From Plectrocnemia conspersa (Eukaryota > Arthropoda > Insecta > Trichoptera > Polycentropodidae): a DNA stretch of 64,000 bases. This document shows positions 47,641 through 59,280 of this stretch, one piece after another. Position 1 is the first letter of the stretch; each line of letters starts with the position of its first letter. Made by a program: the position numbers and the translations under genes. The stretch spans positions 434,001 through 498,000 of the forward strand of contig VTFK01000334.1 in the NCBI GenBank assembly GCA_009617715.1, written 5' to 3'. The notes under the pieces were generated by a model. It saw only the letters and a program-made list of their open reading frames with translations. It searched no databases and had not been told where the DNA came from.

Positions 47641-48520
47641 TTTAAGAAAACGAAGATTAAACACAATAAGTACCGTTCGAATTACTTTGAAATAAATCCA
47701 GAAACTCTCAGAAAATATTTTTTACTTTTCGACTACCGCGAATTGTGAATTGTCATTGAAATACATTTAGGCGCGCTATAAATATATTCGTAGAACTCCC
47801 GGAGGCTGCACGTGTGAAAATTATACACACGTGGAGTTCGTCGTATGCGGCACGTAGACGTATGCGAGGGCTGAGCGCGCATCACGTAGTACGTCGCCGA
47901 TCGGCTATTGGCCGTAAAGAACCGATTGGGTCGGTTCGGTTCGGCGATCGATCCGTATCGGGTTTGGGCGGCGCCCATCGAAGCCTTCGATTGGGCGACT
48001 GCAGCCACCCTTCGACACTGGAGCCTTTTTACGAAGACCCAGGCATGCGTATTATCAAGCCAGCTCTGTGAGAATTTTCACGTTGCTTAAATACGTGTAT
48101 ACACATATCTTCACATTAAACATATATAAAAAACTCATTATATTATATTGAAATTTATAAAAATAAATTTATGTATGTTAAATATATGTAGATATTATAG
48201 ATGGTGACGGGCGATTATGCCGCTTTGGTAGTATTTATTAAAGTTGTTAAGAAATAGTTACATAATTATCGAACGATCGGCGGACGAGGTACCGCCGATC
48301 GTCGTCTTCCCGTCATGGTCAACTAAAGAAAAGTGACGCCGTCACATCAGTGTTGCTAGAGCGCCACCTAGCTTAATAAATCGGTTCACACAGTTCTTCC
48401 CCCTACCAATTTATAATTGCGAAATTCAAATAAGATGAGAGACGGGGTCTATGGCATTGGCGAATGTGTGGATAAGTCACGTCAGTGTTGTCAGAGTGCT
48501 CCTCGGACAACCCCGCAATA
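47641..48520. promoter_or_regulatory. GC-balanced island 22 with paired E-box palindrome and 10-bp-arm hairpin
   Basis: CACGTGTG (47809-47816) and CACACGTG (47826-47833) form a perfect inverted pair of E-boxes. CGATCGGCGG (48274-48283) and CCGCCGATCG (48292-48301) form a perfect hairpin with an 8-nt loop. Frames at 47733-48008 (minus), 47814-48071 and 47908-48090 (plus) overlap in three frames and lack domains, which reflects composition and not coding. Confidence 0.4.
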
Positions 48521-48890
48521 ATAACTATAATTTAAATGAACTAAAAAGCTTAAGCTATTTTACTTAAATTTTCTTTACCTATATGAAATCTTGTAATATC
48601 TGTAGAAACTAATTGATTTACTAGTTTAAGTTTTTTGCCACAATAAAAATTGGTATGTAAAATAATTTTAGAGATACTTTTTCTATCTCAAAAATATATT
48701 TTTATCACACAGAACATATTAAATACATTTAATACTATTTTTCATCCTTTAAAATATTTACTAAAAAGTGAAAAAGAGCAACTTAATTTTTAAGGAATTG
48801 CAAAATAAAAAATAGACATCCAGAACTATTCAATTATATTAACGCATCGCAAACTATATCTTGCATTGCAAAACAATGCCAACCTTAACA
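48521..48890. other. AT-rich stretch
   Basis: Nothing recognised. Confidence 0.55.
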
Positions 48891-49500
48891 CGATTACCAC
48901 CTCTCCACCCCCAGACTAACGTCGCACAGTTTTTAATATGAAAATGGCGAAAAACTACAGGGGATGTTATTTTTTTTATCAGCGCCTTCTATTAGCTTAG
49001 TGCACTTATAATTTATAAGTGTTTACGACATATCCGAGCGCATTTCTTTCGGCACCTTCATTGTGAATAATAAATAACTTTTTAACAGGAATCCTGTAGG
49101 AGGTAGGTGGTGGTCCATAACGACCCCATCTCGCTTGACGCCTCTTGTACGTAAGAAAAATGTATAGGGCGCCGATACGTAAGGCGACGACACATTACTC
49201 TTCGGGGGATTCGTTTTCTGTTGTTTCATACAACGCGTTCGCTCGTGTATTATTTATGTGTTTAGATTGGATTTAGGTAATGTATGGTAATGGAGGCATC
49301 TTTCTTCGCGACGACACCGCCACCTACCCCGAAATCCGAGGAAACCTGCGAAATTCATACCACCCCTCGCCCAGGACGTGTTTATACCACCACCGGCCCA
49401 TATATTTAGCGGGTGTGACGTGCGTTATTGAATCGAGATATAATGGCGCTTAACGAGCGTTATTGCTTTTATTTCTAGTCGCTTTGTTTGGGTTTTTAAT
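48891..49500. promoter_or_regulatory. GC-balanced island 23 (candidate regulatory element)
   Basis: CpG-containing block with CGACACCGCCACCTACCCCG (about 49312-49331). A short minus frame (49023-49229) has no domain. Candidate noncoding element. Confidence 0.32.
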
Positions 49501-51600
49501 TGTATTTTTGAGAATTTGGAATAGTTTTTTGTATATTTATGTATGTATATGACATGTAGATACAAGGGTTGTTTGAAAATTAACGATACAAAGCTTGATA
49601 AAATAATAGCGATTATTGCAACATTGCAAGGGTAGTTTATTCTGGCAAAAGGAGCATTTTTAATGAAATTTATGATGGTATAAATAAGATGTCATAATCT
49701 TAAAGCACGAAGAAGTAAGTAGAAAGCTAACTGTTATAAAATCACTTATGAATGATATATAATTTAAAATTATAACTTTCCCTTGTAAAACGGTTCTTTA
49801 ATAATAAATTTATCAACTATAAACTATGGAAATCACAAAAATTGTTTCTAGGCTCGTTAAATGCAATAAAGTTAAGGCCAAATATGTATTAAATGTATTT
49901 TCTAGAGATTTTATAAAATTAATATTCACATATATAACGGGTTAAATTAAATTTATATTAAATTACACTGGGGCTATTGAATACAAAAGTAAAATTTTAA
50001 ATATTGGTTAAAATAACCTTTATTTTTTGAAAAATTATAAAAATATCTAATTAGTATTTTTTTCGAAAATTTTTTTTGTAAATTTTCCGAAAAAAATGCT
50101 GAATCAATAATTTGCTGATTACTCGAGAATTTGTATGAGTGAGTTAAAAAAATTAATTTGTACAAATATTTTTTAATGTTTAACAACCGCTGCATTTTTT
50201 ATGCAACTGCGTAAAAAAGGTGGGTCCATGCAACATTTTTTAAAAAATATGCATTCTTTCTTGGAAGCTTTTTATAGAGGTATTTGAAGGGCAAAAAACT
50301 ACTTTAATCGCCTAATCTTTGATTTTGTTATTTAAAAACTACAATAATTATTATATAATAAAAAAAAACACTGCTTTGTATGGGAATCGGCAGATTATAA
50401 AAATGTATTGCGATTTTCACACAGTTTTTTTCTACTGAAAATATCCTAATAAAAAATAACAAGAATGGCTGATTATACTTTTGACGGTATGTGCTTTTTA
50501 AAAAGTTATTTTAATAATAATATGTGATAATAATTTACTAATATGCTTTATTAATATATTTTTTATAATTTATTTACTATTAATAATAAAATTTACATTC
50601 TTTAATATTGGCAAAAAAATAATAAAAAAATAACAATGAAGATAAAAACTTTTATTACATACAAATGTTTTTTTTATTTATCTAAATTTTCAAAAAATAA
50701 AATGAAAATTTTTATTACTCAGAAAAAGAAAAACATGTCTTGGTCTAATGCATTTGAGTTTAGCTTAAATTTATTGCAATATATAAATAATAATTAATTA
50801 CAAAAGCTTTACAAAAGCTTTATGTAGTATTACTCAAAAAAACTACATAAATTTAAAATATTAATATTGTAGAAGATATGAAACATGATGTCAGACGTTG
50901 TTAGTTATCTTAAAATATTATTAAGTTATTTAATTTATTAATACGATAGCGATAAAATAACGTTAAATTTTGTCATTAATAAAATTGCTAGATTTAGAGC
51001 GCAAAGCGCGAATTTATGAGTGAATTTAATATTTTAATATAGACGTATTATTAATGCATATTTAAAAGATTAGGCACTGGCTAACATAAGAAGCTTAAGT
51101 ACTTATAAAATATACATATTTACTAAAATATATGTTTATACCATAACATTATTGTCTTTCTCTTAAACAATATTGTTCAGATAGTTCGATCAAACCGCTC
51201 TTTGGGCTCAAAATTTTGAGGTTTGCCCCGAAAACATGTTAATTATTAATACAAATTAAGTGCATTTTGATAAAAAAGCTACTCTTGAGTTAGTTTTGTA
51301 AAGTAGCGAAATTTTAATAAAAAAAAATGTGCAAATAAGCCATGATGCAACTAATTTAGGTAGTCTTAATAAATGCATTTGTAAATTTAAGCGCGAATAA
51401 GAAGGCATGAGTCAAGTTGGGTAAAATAAGCATGTAAGTACTTTAACAAAACTGAATTTTTGAGCCCTGATTTATACTGAAGCGTGAAGATCGTACGTAG
51501 TAATTTTTATAATAGATCTTCATTTGCGTCGGTTGAGTTTTTATTGAAGTTGTCGGTACTTATTCTGGAGTGCCTCTATTGGAGTTGATGCTCAAATAGG
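49501..51600. other. AT-rich stretch with an interspersed repeat copy
   Basis: Holds repeat R copy a (50050-50410). ACAAGGGTTGTTTGAAAATT at about 49562 resembles a mariner terminal sequence, but no partner end was found. The frame at 49974-50195 (minus) lies within the repeat and is low-complexity. Confidence 0.5.
50050..50410 (+). repeat. Interspersed repeat R, copy a
   Basis: Shares an ordered series of blocks with two other places: ACTCGAGAATTTGTATGAG, TTAATTTGTACAAATATTTT, ACAACCGCTGCATTTTTTAT, AACTGCGTAAAAAAGGTGGG, AAATATGCATTCTTTCTTGG and GTATGGGAATCGGCAGATTA. Copy c (63790-64000) carries the first five and copy b (57860-58240, inverted) the first and last two. No coding capacity, terminal repeat or target duplication is visible. 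Superfamily unknown. Confidence 0.6.
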
Positions 51601-52435
51601 AGACGATATGTTTTAAGAAATCGGAGGGTTTAGTTAGAATGCGGGCTTATCGATGGCTGCTAGGTTCGCGGGACTCCAGACGCGCATGTCCCGTGTCTTT
51701 TAACTGGTGTTATGCATGAATCTTTTAAAAAACTATTAAAATGGCAATATGAATGGGATAAATAAATATCATTGTTTCATTAATTTATATTACATCAATG
51801 TTGCATCACGTATGTAATAAGAACATGTGTAGCGTGTGAGAGCAATTTTACGATCCTCCGAAGAAATATAAAATAATAATAAAAAAACGGCGCAATCCAA
51901 GAAGACATTAAGATCGGTCGTTTCCCGAAGTAGAAATTTCTCCTTACTATCCGTTTCGTGATCGTCGTCGGCGTAAAATGACGGTAATGGTCGTAGCGCC
52001 GTAGCGCTCTTCCTGCCATTCTCCCTTCCACGGGCATCGCGTGATTATTTTAAGAAATTTATTGCCGCGATACTTTTTTGCACAATACCCGAAAATAAGT
52101 CCAAAAACAACGCACAAAAGGTGTGAAAATAAAAATAACAAACGATAAAAGTTTGGCGGTTCCCATCGCTGCTATCTCGGCACGGGTACTTTAGGAATTA
52201 TGCTGTGTACGTTCGCGGGGTATAAATAATAAGGAGAGGCAGCGGAAAAGGGATTTTCTCAAGTTATTTATTGTTGTTATTATAACTAAACACATAAAAA
52301 TGACAAAGAATAAGCTTCAACACAAGTGGTATTTGTCAAACGAAGATAGGCGCATTAACCTATTCAAATCCTCGAAACGAACCGCCGCCATGGGATGTTT
52401 CGCCTTCCGCAATATATAACTGTGCCGATTTGCAT
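51601..52435. promoter_or_regulatory. GC-balanced island 24 (candidate regulatory element) with TATAAATA
   Basis: GC-balanced DNA with GGGGTATAAATAATAAGG (TATA-like at 52221-52228). No initiator lies at the expected distance, so a promoter is only weakly suggested. Minus frames at 51795-52037 and 51947-52141 lack domains. Confidence 0.3.
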
Positions 52436-52752
52436 AACACATATATACTTACACTCTCACGCAAATTAACATAAATTTAGTGAAATCTAACATCAAATAA
52501 AGACGTCGATCATTTAAGAGCAACAAAAATTTAATTTACAAATATTTAAAAAATATATTATTTTGATTAAAGTATTCAAACAGGTGGTTTAAGTAATAAC
52601 ATATAAATGTACCTATATTCAAAATAGCAAATAGGTTAAATTTTAAACCAATAATCTTTCAAATATTTAAAACACATAATAATTAAAATGTTGTAATAAT
52701 AAATTATTTCATAATTCTACACAAAATCATACATGCTTATAAATTTGTTTTT
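52436..52752. other. AT-rich stretch
   Basis: Nothing recognised. Confidence 0.55.
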
Positions 52753-53500
52753 GAATCTGATTAAAAGATTGGAAATACGCGCTTAGTAGGGATTGAAATA
52801 CCTGTTAGTACCAATACCGATAATACTGGTATTAGTGCAATTTGCCATTCGGTATTAATATTAATACAAAATAAAACACCGGTAGTGTAATTTTTTTTTT
52901 TTTTTTTTTTATATAAGTGGTAAAAAAATATTGTACATATTTTTGCACTCTGTGCATAAAAGAGATGCGGTATAATAATAATTTTTCGGCTGCCCGATCC
53001 CGATCAATGTGAGATGACTGTCATTAGTATGTCGACAGTTGCTAAGATCAATCAATTAGGTTGGCCGTGCTTATAAATTAATTAAAAAGATAAAAAACTA
53101 GCTTCTAAAATAGGTGTTTAGTACGGATTGCAATACCGGTAATACTGGTATTATGGCAAGAATTTGTACTAGCGGTATATTAAAATAAAATACCGGTAGT
53201 ATCATTTTTTTCTCTTTTTTTGAGACGACTGATATAAAAAATATTGTACATATTTTTGCACCCGGTGCAAAAAATAGATGCCGTACATTATTAATTGTTC
53301 GGCTGCCCGATCCCGACCAACGTGACAGTTGACTGTCATTAGTCTATCGTCAGTTGCCAAGATTGTCAAGTTGGTTATCAGAGCTTTAAAATTTCTTTAT
53401 GAATCTGATTAAAAGATGAAAAACCTTGAAAATACGTATAAAGTAGGGATTGTAATACTGGAAGTACCAATATCAGTAATACTACCGGTTTTAAGAAATT
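52753..53500. repeat. Tandem array of about 320-335-bp units, hAT-terminus-like
   Basis: Unit starts recur at 52784 (AGTAGGGATTGAAATACC), 53119 (AGTACGGATTGCAATACC) and 53440 (AGTAGGGATTGTAATACT). In the first two copies this is followed by CCGGTAATACTGGTATTA-type sequence, ATATTGTACATATTTTTGCA and TCGGCTGCCCGATCCCGA. The third copy is cut short after about 55 bp. GGGATTG-AATACCGGTA-type ends occur in BED-finger hAT elements, and a hAT transposase remnant follows at 54.1 kb. I infer tandemly reiterated ends of that element. A 20-nt poly-T lies at about 52889-52910. Confidence 0.65.
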
Positions 53501-54060
53501 AAATATACTTTTATTTTTTTTTCAACCGTACATTTTATTTGTTAATAATAATATATCCATGACTCAGAACTACAAAACAATAATGAATATGGATAAATAG
53601 ACAGACGGAATGATTGCAACTTGACATGCTTGTTAATTATTTTCAAAAAAAAAAATTCGATAACCAACACGAAGACTAAACTAATCACTAGTTTTTTTTG
53701 TATCCAGTCGTTTTTAATTAATATCTTCAAACAAATATTACGACTTTTAAATCCTTAAATGTAATTGCTTTTAGAATTTAAATATTATTATAAAACTGTC
53801 CATATATTTTCAGGTAAAAAAACAATTTTAACGAAAAAAACATCTGGTAAATTGACTGATATATTTACAATTAAAGAAGAAACAATTTTAACGAAAAAAA
53901 AAAAAGGATATATTTACAATTAAAGAAGAAAAGGATATATTTACAAACTGTTGCTTATTACAAATCTAATATTAAAAAACAAGTGTAATTTATGAACAGA
54001 TAACATCAAAAGTACGATGAAAGGAATTAGGATTTTGGATTTACATATTAGCAATACAGA
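53501..54060. other. AT-rich stretch with short tandem duplication
   Basis: ACAATTTTAACGAAAAAAA (53821 and 53881) and ATATATTTACAATTAAAGAA (53860 and 53908) are duplicated in a local tandem arrangement. It may be noncoding sequence between the hAT-like ends and the transposase remnant. Confidence 0.55.
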
Positions 54061-54620
54061 TGTTTTCGATACAATGCCAAAAAAATACTTACAAACAGTT
54101 CTTTGGCACTTTGAATCGATACACGCTGTTCACAAATATATTTTTTTAAGAGACTTGACTCAATGAATACATCTTAACTTTAAAATTGCTAAAACTGAAA
54201 ATAAACATGCAACAAAAGCATCTTATCACGTAATTTAACGCATTGCACTTAATGGTAAAACTCCTACAATTTGAAAAACACTCATTAAGGCACGTGTAAA
54301 AGATATTACGCCATGAGTTATTAAAAAGCATTGTGCCAAAAATGTAAATGTGACTTTGCAGTGAATATACATTAGAAATGGATGAATCTATAGATGTCAC
54401 ATGATTGGCTGTACTACTAGTAATTATTCGATATAAATTTGATAAAAGTATAAAAAATATTTACTTATCTACGCATATATATATAAAAAATACATAAAAA
54501 TATATTTAAATGCATTCTTGATTATGTTATAAAACATAAAATAGGATGGGAGAAGTCTACTGATATTTGTACAGATGATGTTCGAGCAATTGTAGTACAA
54601 AAAAATGTATAAAAAAATGT
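54061..54620 (+). pseudogene. Decayed hAT transposase (BED-finger/ZBED-like family)
   Basis: Plus-strand reading with frameshifts gives HFESIHAVH, then FFKRLDSMN (54142-54168), then ASYHV...RIALNGKTPTI (about 54217-54270). EMDESIDVT-LAVLLVIIRYKF follows (54375-54440) and then GWEKSTDICTDDVRAIVVQ (54547-54600). These match consecutive motifs of hAT transposases of the ZBED/FAM200 type: FFKRK, ASYxVxxxIAxxGKPHTI, LDESTDVxGLAVLLVxVRY and WxKCVGICTDGARAM. The Asp at 54381 fits the first catalytic residue, and a TGA follows a few codons later. It is dead. The frame on the opposite strand at 54146-54400 is an antisense shadow. Confidence 0.7.
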
Positions 54621-55135
54621 TATGGATGAAGTAGTTAAAATTATAAAATAGCCATCTAAAATCTCGATAATTTCAATCAAAATGAGTAGTTAGCACAACG
54701 TACTTTTGTGAGCTGGCTATTCAGAAGAAAAGCATCAATTATGCTTTATGTACTTCGATGTGAATTATTGATTTCTTTAAGGCAGCAAATAATTTAGTAA
54801 AAAATATTTAAAATTTTTAACAAATCCTTCATCATTGATAAATTTTGCGTATTTTCGCCAATATGTTTATAAAGTGAACTCTAATTATTTTATCATTACA
54901 ACGAAAGAGTATTATTTAAAAATCTTTATGCTTAATTCTGATTATCAGCATTCAATAATTGCATACCTTTTTGGGGTTATACTTCATCATAAATTTATAT
55001 AACATGTAGCATGCAATATTCATTAAAATAAGCTTTGCGCTTTGATACCGTTAACGAACGGTATTTGCTTATTTTAAATAAAAAACATTAATCGCATAAA
55101 AAACTCACATCGGCATACATATATCATCTGAATAT
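54621..55135. other. AT-rich stretch, possibly the tail of the hAT remnant
   Basis: Fragments such as YVLRCELLISL (about 54749-54781) may be more of the decayed transposase, but I cannot support them individually. No 3' element end was found. Confidence 0.35.
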
Positions 55136-55585
55136 TCATAGGTCTTTGCAGAGAGAGACGGTCGGTGTCGGGGAATGCGCCGTCCGCAGTTCGCCGGTAT
55201 GCAAAATGACTTATTTTATATGAAAAGTAATTAGAAATATCGCCGCGGCGCGCTTAATGGCGCGTACATCGCCCCGGGCGAAACGGGCGATATTCGTGGA
55301 AAAATCCGCATAAATCACCGCCGCGAATAATATGGATGTTTGTATAATATTCGGCGATTATTAATGGCTATATAGGCCGGCCGTGTGCGGAAAACGGGCT
55401 CGCTTTCGACCTTTTCGCTTCCGTTTGTATGTATATACTTTTTTTGACGTGACTTATGCGTAGCCGCCATTTTGTAATGAGATGCAAATGGCGGCGACGT
55501 GTGCCCGCACTCGTGACGTCCGATTTGCGATGATTTGCGGCAGAGTATCATCGGTATTGTATTGTTAATGGAGCCCTATTTTAGT
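55136..55585. promoter_or_regulatory. GC-balanced island 25 with inverted ATCGCCC repeat
   Basis: ATCGCCC (55268-55274) and GGGCGAT (55285-55291) form a perfect inverted pair inside CpG-dense sequence. A minus frame at 55315-55551 has no domain. Candidate noncoding regulatory DNA. Confidence 0.36.
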
Positions 55586-56275
55586 TAAACGCAGCAGTTG
55601 GCACCGTCACTTTTCATTACCGTTACAAACATTGTTATCTATGTATATCATCAGTACACGACCTGCTAAGCAGTGTGTGGGAAAATTAGATGAACCTCGA
55701 AACGCCTTGGTCATAGACCGTTATGGGTTGAATTGACCAAAGAAATATTTGGTATTCGTAGCGTGCCTCTAAGAAAAATAAAGTCAACCTCTCTCTACTT
55801 TTTACACTAACAACTTTTTTTGTAGATATGAAAATAAATATCATATTAAAAGCCAGTTATTCCATTTTTTAGTTACATTACCCCAATGCGTTCCAACAGA
55901 GAAAATGCCAATTAATACATACAGTTAATATTAAAAATAAAGTCAATGAATCAGTTAATTTTTGATTTAAAAATTATAATTACAATAAATTATCACAGTT
56001 ATTTGTTTAAATAAATATTAATAAGTATGTCTAAAATACGAGATAACTACTCTTATATTTTTTACAGTATAGATAATTCAAAAATCGAATTCACTATGCA
56101 GCTATCTTGTAAATATGAGAATGAAGCTTGAAAATCATCGGATTTCTTTGGTACAGCCTGTATTGTAAGCGCAGTATATTAAAATAAACCATAAAAAAAT
56201 ACAAGAATTGTAGATACGTATTAAGATTGTACATTATGAATCACCAAGTAGTCGGCTAATGAGGTGTACTAACGT
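55586..56275. other. AT-rich stretch
   Basis: Nothing recognised. Confidence 0.55.
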
Positions 56276-56680
56276 GAAAAAATAAAATAGCGCCGATAAG
56301 GAGCAACAACGTTCGGCTGTTATCGCATACAACACGTAGCGTTTCGCCTATCAAGTGCAAAATGGTTCGGTTATCGTTAACTTAACGGTTAGCGATAATA
56401 AGAAAGTTAAAATATTCTGGAATAGTGCCAAAACTAGAGCTGGCTGCAGATATAGGGAGAGCCGAGCAAAACGGATTAAATCCCCTGAGATAACGCCATT
56501 TTTCCGTTCGCTGAGTTAGGACGTACTTGCTGGAAAAATTATGATTCCAAACTGCGCTTTATACATGTACGAATATATACGTATGAAGTTATAGAACTGT
56601 GGATGTTTTAATAGATTCGTTCGGTATGTGCGCAACTTTGCGCATTTGCACAAATTAATAACTGCGACACGGCCCTAATC
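56276..56680. promoter_or_regulatory. GC-balanced island 26 (candidate regulatory element)
   Basis: GC-balanced block with repeated AACG/CGTT words (GTTATCGTTAACTTAACGG). TGCGCAACTTTGCGCATTTG (56629-56648) is an imperfect palindrome. No frame of note. Confidence 0.32.
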
Positions 56681-57855
56681 ACTGCACACGAACATAAGTA
56701 TTATATTACATAGGTATACGCAGAGGGTAATGTATTTATTAACGAAAATATTTAGATATATAGAAGAGAGTATAGTATAGTAAGATACTAAATGATATAT
56801 ATATATATAAAACAGTATTATTATATTTTTTTACATTGTATAGTTTGTACAGATTAATACAGCTATATAGATATTTAAAACACTTGAGTATTGAAAGCAA
56901 AATCTAATTACCTTTCAAATATATACTATAAGTAATAATTAAGTTGGATGGTATTGCTGTTTTGGTAAAAAACGACTAATTTGCTATAATCATAGACATT
57001 ATGAAAAAGAAGAAAGGATTTAAAGGTTTAGAATACAATAATGACGATGATTATATGACTATAATAATGATGACGAAAAACATGATTTATCGCAATTTAA
57101 AGATGTGAATAATAAATACGACTCTAATTTAATTGAATGTCAGGAAATATTATAAACGATAGTTAAAATCATTTTTTTGAGTAAATATTTATTACAGTTC
57201 ATTTTACCTCAAAATCAGTTTTATGTTGACAGATGGTCAGAGTAATAATACATGGTCATTATCAAAGGCGTTTTTGGGGCAAATTGTTTGGTTGAGTTCA
57301 CAAAATTGTCAGATGTCAATACATTGAGTCAAGCATGCTCTCAGCCGCCGCTCTGTCGTTATTCCCGCTTCGTTCCTCGCTTTAAATTCCTTCGTGTCTT
57401 ACATACTATTAAATAGATTCGTTGCAAATTCGTTAAAAAGAGTTCATGGGGAGTTCAATATTCTGTCCAACAGTTTTGGTGCTAGCGATATATTTTATAA
57501 GATATTTCTAAAATAATTTATTAAAAATATGAATTTTTTAGTACTTTTTTTGATTTATATAATCGTCCTTTATTTAGATTTTGATTTTTCTATATTTTTA
57601 TTCAGGCCGGATGCTATTTTTATTTTAACTATTTGATATTTTTTATGACCCTGAATAATATACTTATGTTATAACCGAGATTTGCTTTTTTTTCTGGCTC
57701 AAATTTAATTAAAATTATGGCCATTAAATTTATTGTCAATATAAAATCTTCCACTTATTTTAACAAAAAATATTAATTGTGAGACAATTGTCAATAATAG
57801 CAGTGTCTACTTCACAAAAATAATATAAAAAAATCATTTTTGGATTATCGAAGAA
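56681..57855. other. AT-rich stretch with weak GC patch
   Basis: A short GC-balanced patch lies at 57220-57450. A small plus frame at 57001 beginning MKKKKGFKG is low-complexity. Nothing recognised. Confidence 0.5.
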
Positions 57856-58240
57856 AAAAAATAGCCCTAAATCTGCCGGTTCCCATGCATAATTTATTAA
57901 TGTCGGAGTTGGTTCTTAGATCACCAAAGCAAAGATAAGGCTGCCGGCCGGTTACAGTTAATTTTTTTTAAATTGCAAAAGAATCTTGGTCATTAAAATA
58001 TTTTGATCTTCTAAGAAAGTATGCATATTTTCAAACATGGCACAAACACATTTTTATATGAGTGTCTTCTTTTATTCCTTAAGCAAAAATAAGGCAAGTA
58101 AGAGTGTTAAAAATTTGGAAACAATTTTTTGTCAATCCCAGACCCTCATTAATAAAATGCTTTATAAATTTCTTGAGAAGTGAGAATTCTCGATTTTACA
58201 TTTCTCTCGAAAGAAACAAGATTTAAAATTTTTCCATTTA
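57856..58240 (-). repeat. Interspersed repeat R, copy b
   Basis: On the minus strand it shows AAATCGAGAATTCTCACTTC, TGTGCCATGTTTGAAAATAT, GCATACTTTCTTAGAAG and ATGCATGGGAACCGGCAGAT. The order is the same as in copy a (50050-50410) and copy c (63790-64000). It contains an additional segment of about 90 bp between the first and second blocks relative to the others. Confidence 0.6.
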
Positions 58241-58430
58241 AGGGAAAATTTGAAAATCACCATAATTCAGAACAAGTATAAGGTATTTTTAGAGGTGCAG
58301 TTTTTAAATTAAAAATGCTATGCTGATAACTTATCTTCTGGCGCAGTAGCGTGATAAGAATAAGTATATTGAGAAGACTTTCTTTTACAGGACATCTGCT
58401 TAACTGATACGTCATATTTGACTCAGAGAT
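58241..58430. other. AT-rich stretch
   Basis: Short minus frame (58257-58448) without a domain. Nothing else. Confidence 0.5.
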
Positions 58431-59280
58431 TCGGTCCACCGCATTCAAACGTCGGCGGCTAATTCAATTAGGCGTTCGCACGTGACGGTAAACGTTTTAC
58501 GAGACCCGGCGGATGCTCACAAGACGCACAAGCAACTTCTTTAATGCGTTGTTAATGTAAGTAAACCATTAGTGAGGTTCAGGGGTGGGAAATAGCGCGA
58601 CTTAATCACGTCACTGCGCCACCGGCCGCATATCAGTCTCCAGCGGCGACTTCGATGATGTTCTCTCGCGCGAATTAATCCAGGAACAGCCCTCTTGATG
58701 TCGGCATTCGGTTCCGCGAAAGCCTCCTTCGGGGTGGCGGATTCGGCCGTTTGAGGCCGCGCATTACCGGGCGCGTCCCGAAAGTGGCGGCCGCGGCTCT
58801 GGAGTGACATAAAGGCGAGGTGAACACGACGCGCGGATAATTAAATCAGAAAATATTCCCTGTGTCTAAAACGAAAATTATGTCGCGGCCTAAAAGGGTT
58901 TCGAGCGATACAATTTATTGCGGGGGCCCGAAGACGCAACCGGGAAGAGCTTCCGCGGGCTTTAATTAATATTTATTGTGGCGGCGCAAAAACTCTATGC
59001 CACGGGATATGATGCTAATTTCGGTCGGTGCGGTGCAGATTGTGATTTACACGCGGCTAAATTGTCGCCGAGTCGTTATTGCTTAATTAGGCACTGCGAA
59101 AAATACACCGAACGCCGTTTAAAAGCCTTTGCCGCAACCCTGAATCCCAGAAAACGCTAATTAATATCACTTTTTGGCACTTGATGCGACGCAGCGGCCC
59201 TGGAGTGGTATCAATCTCCTGGCAGTAAAAGGATTTATTGACATTTATGTGCTCTTTGTACTTATTTCTATCACGCACGT
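58431..59280. promoter_or_regulatory. GC-balanced island 27, the largest in the window
   Basis: About 850 bp of CpG-dense DNA. It contains GCGCGAATTAATCC (about 58669), TTAATTAATATTTATTG (about 58962-58978) and GCTTAATTAGGC (about 59080). Three short frames (58541-58810 minus, 58978-59160 plus, 59087-59278 minus) overlap on opposite strands and have no domain. The mixture of homeodomain cores in CpG-rich DNA suits a developmental enhancer. The inference is compositional. Confidence 0.4.

Noticed and set aside
47814..48090. Overlapping frames in island 22 as an arginine-rich protein
   Set aside because: Three frames are open at once, and the arginine richness is a by-product of CpG-rich DNA.
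49562..49590. mariner 5' end (ACAAGGGTTGTTTGAAAATT)
   Set aside because: Resemblance only. No complementary end, TA duplication or transposase nearby.
52221..52262. Core promoter at TATAAATA
   Set aside because: The only initiator-like CTCAAG is about 40 nt downstream, too far for a standard TATA-Inr pair.
54146..54400. 84-codon minus-strand frame
   Set aside because: Antisense to the hAT transposase remnant, whose motifs read on the plus strand.
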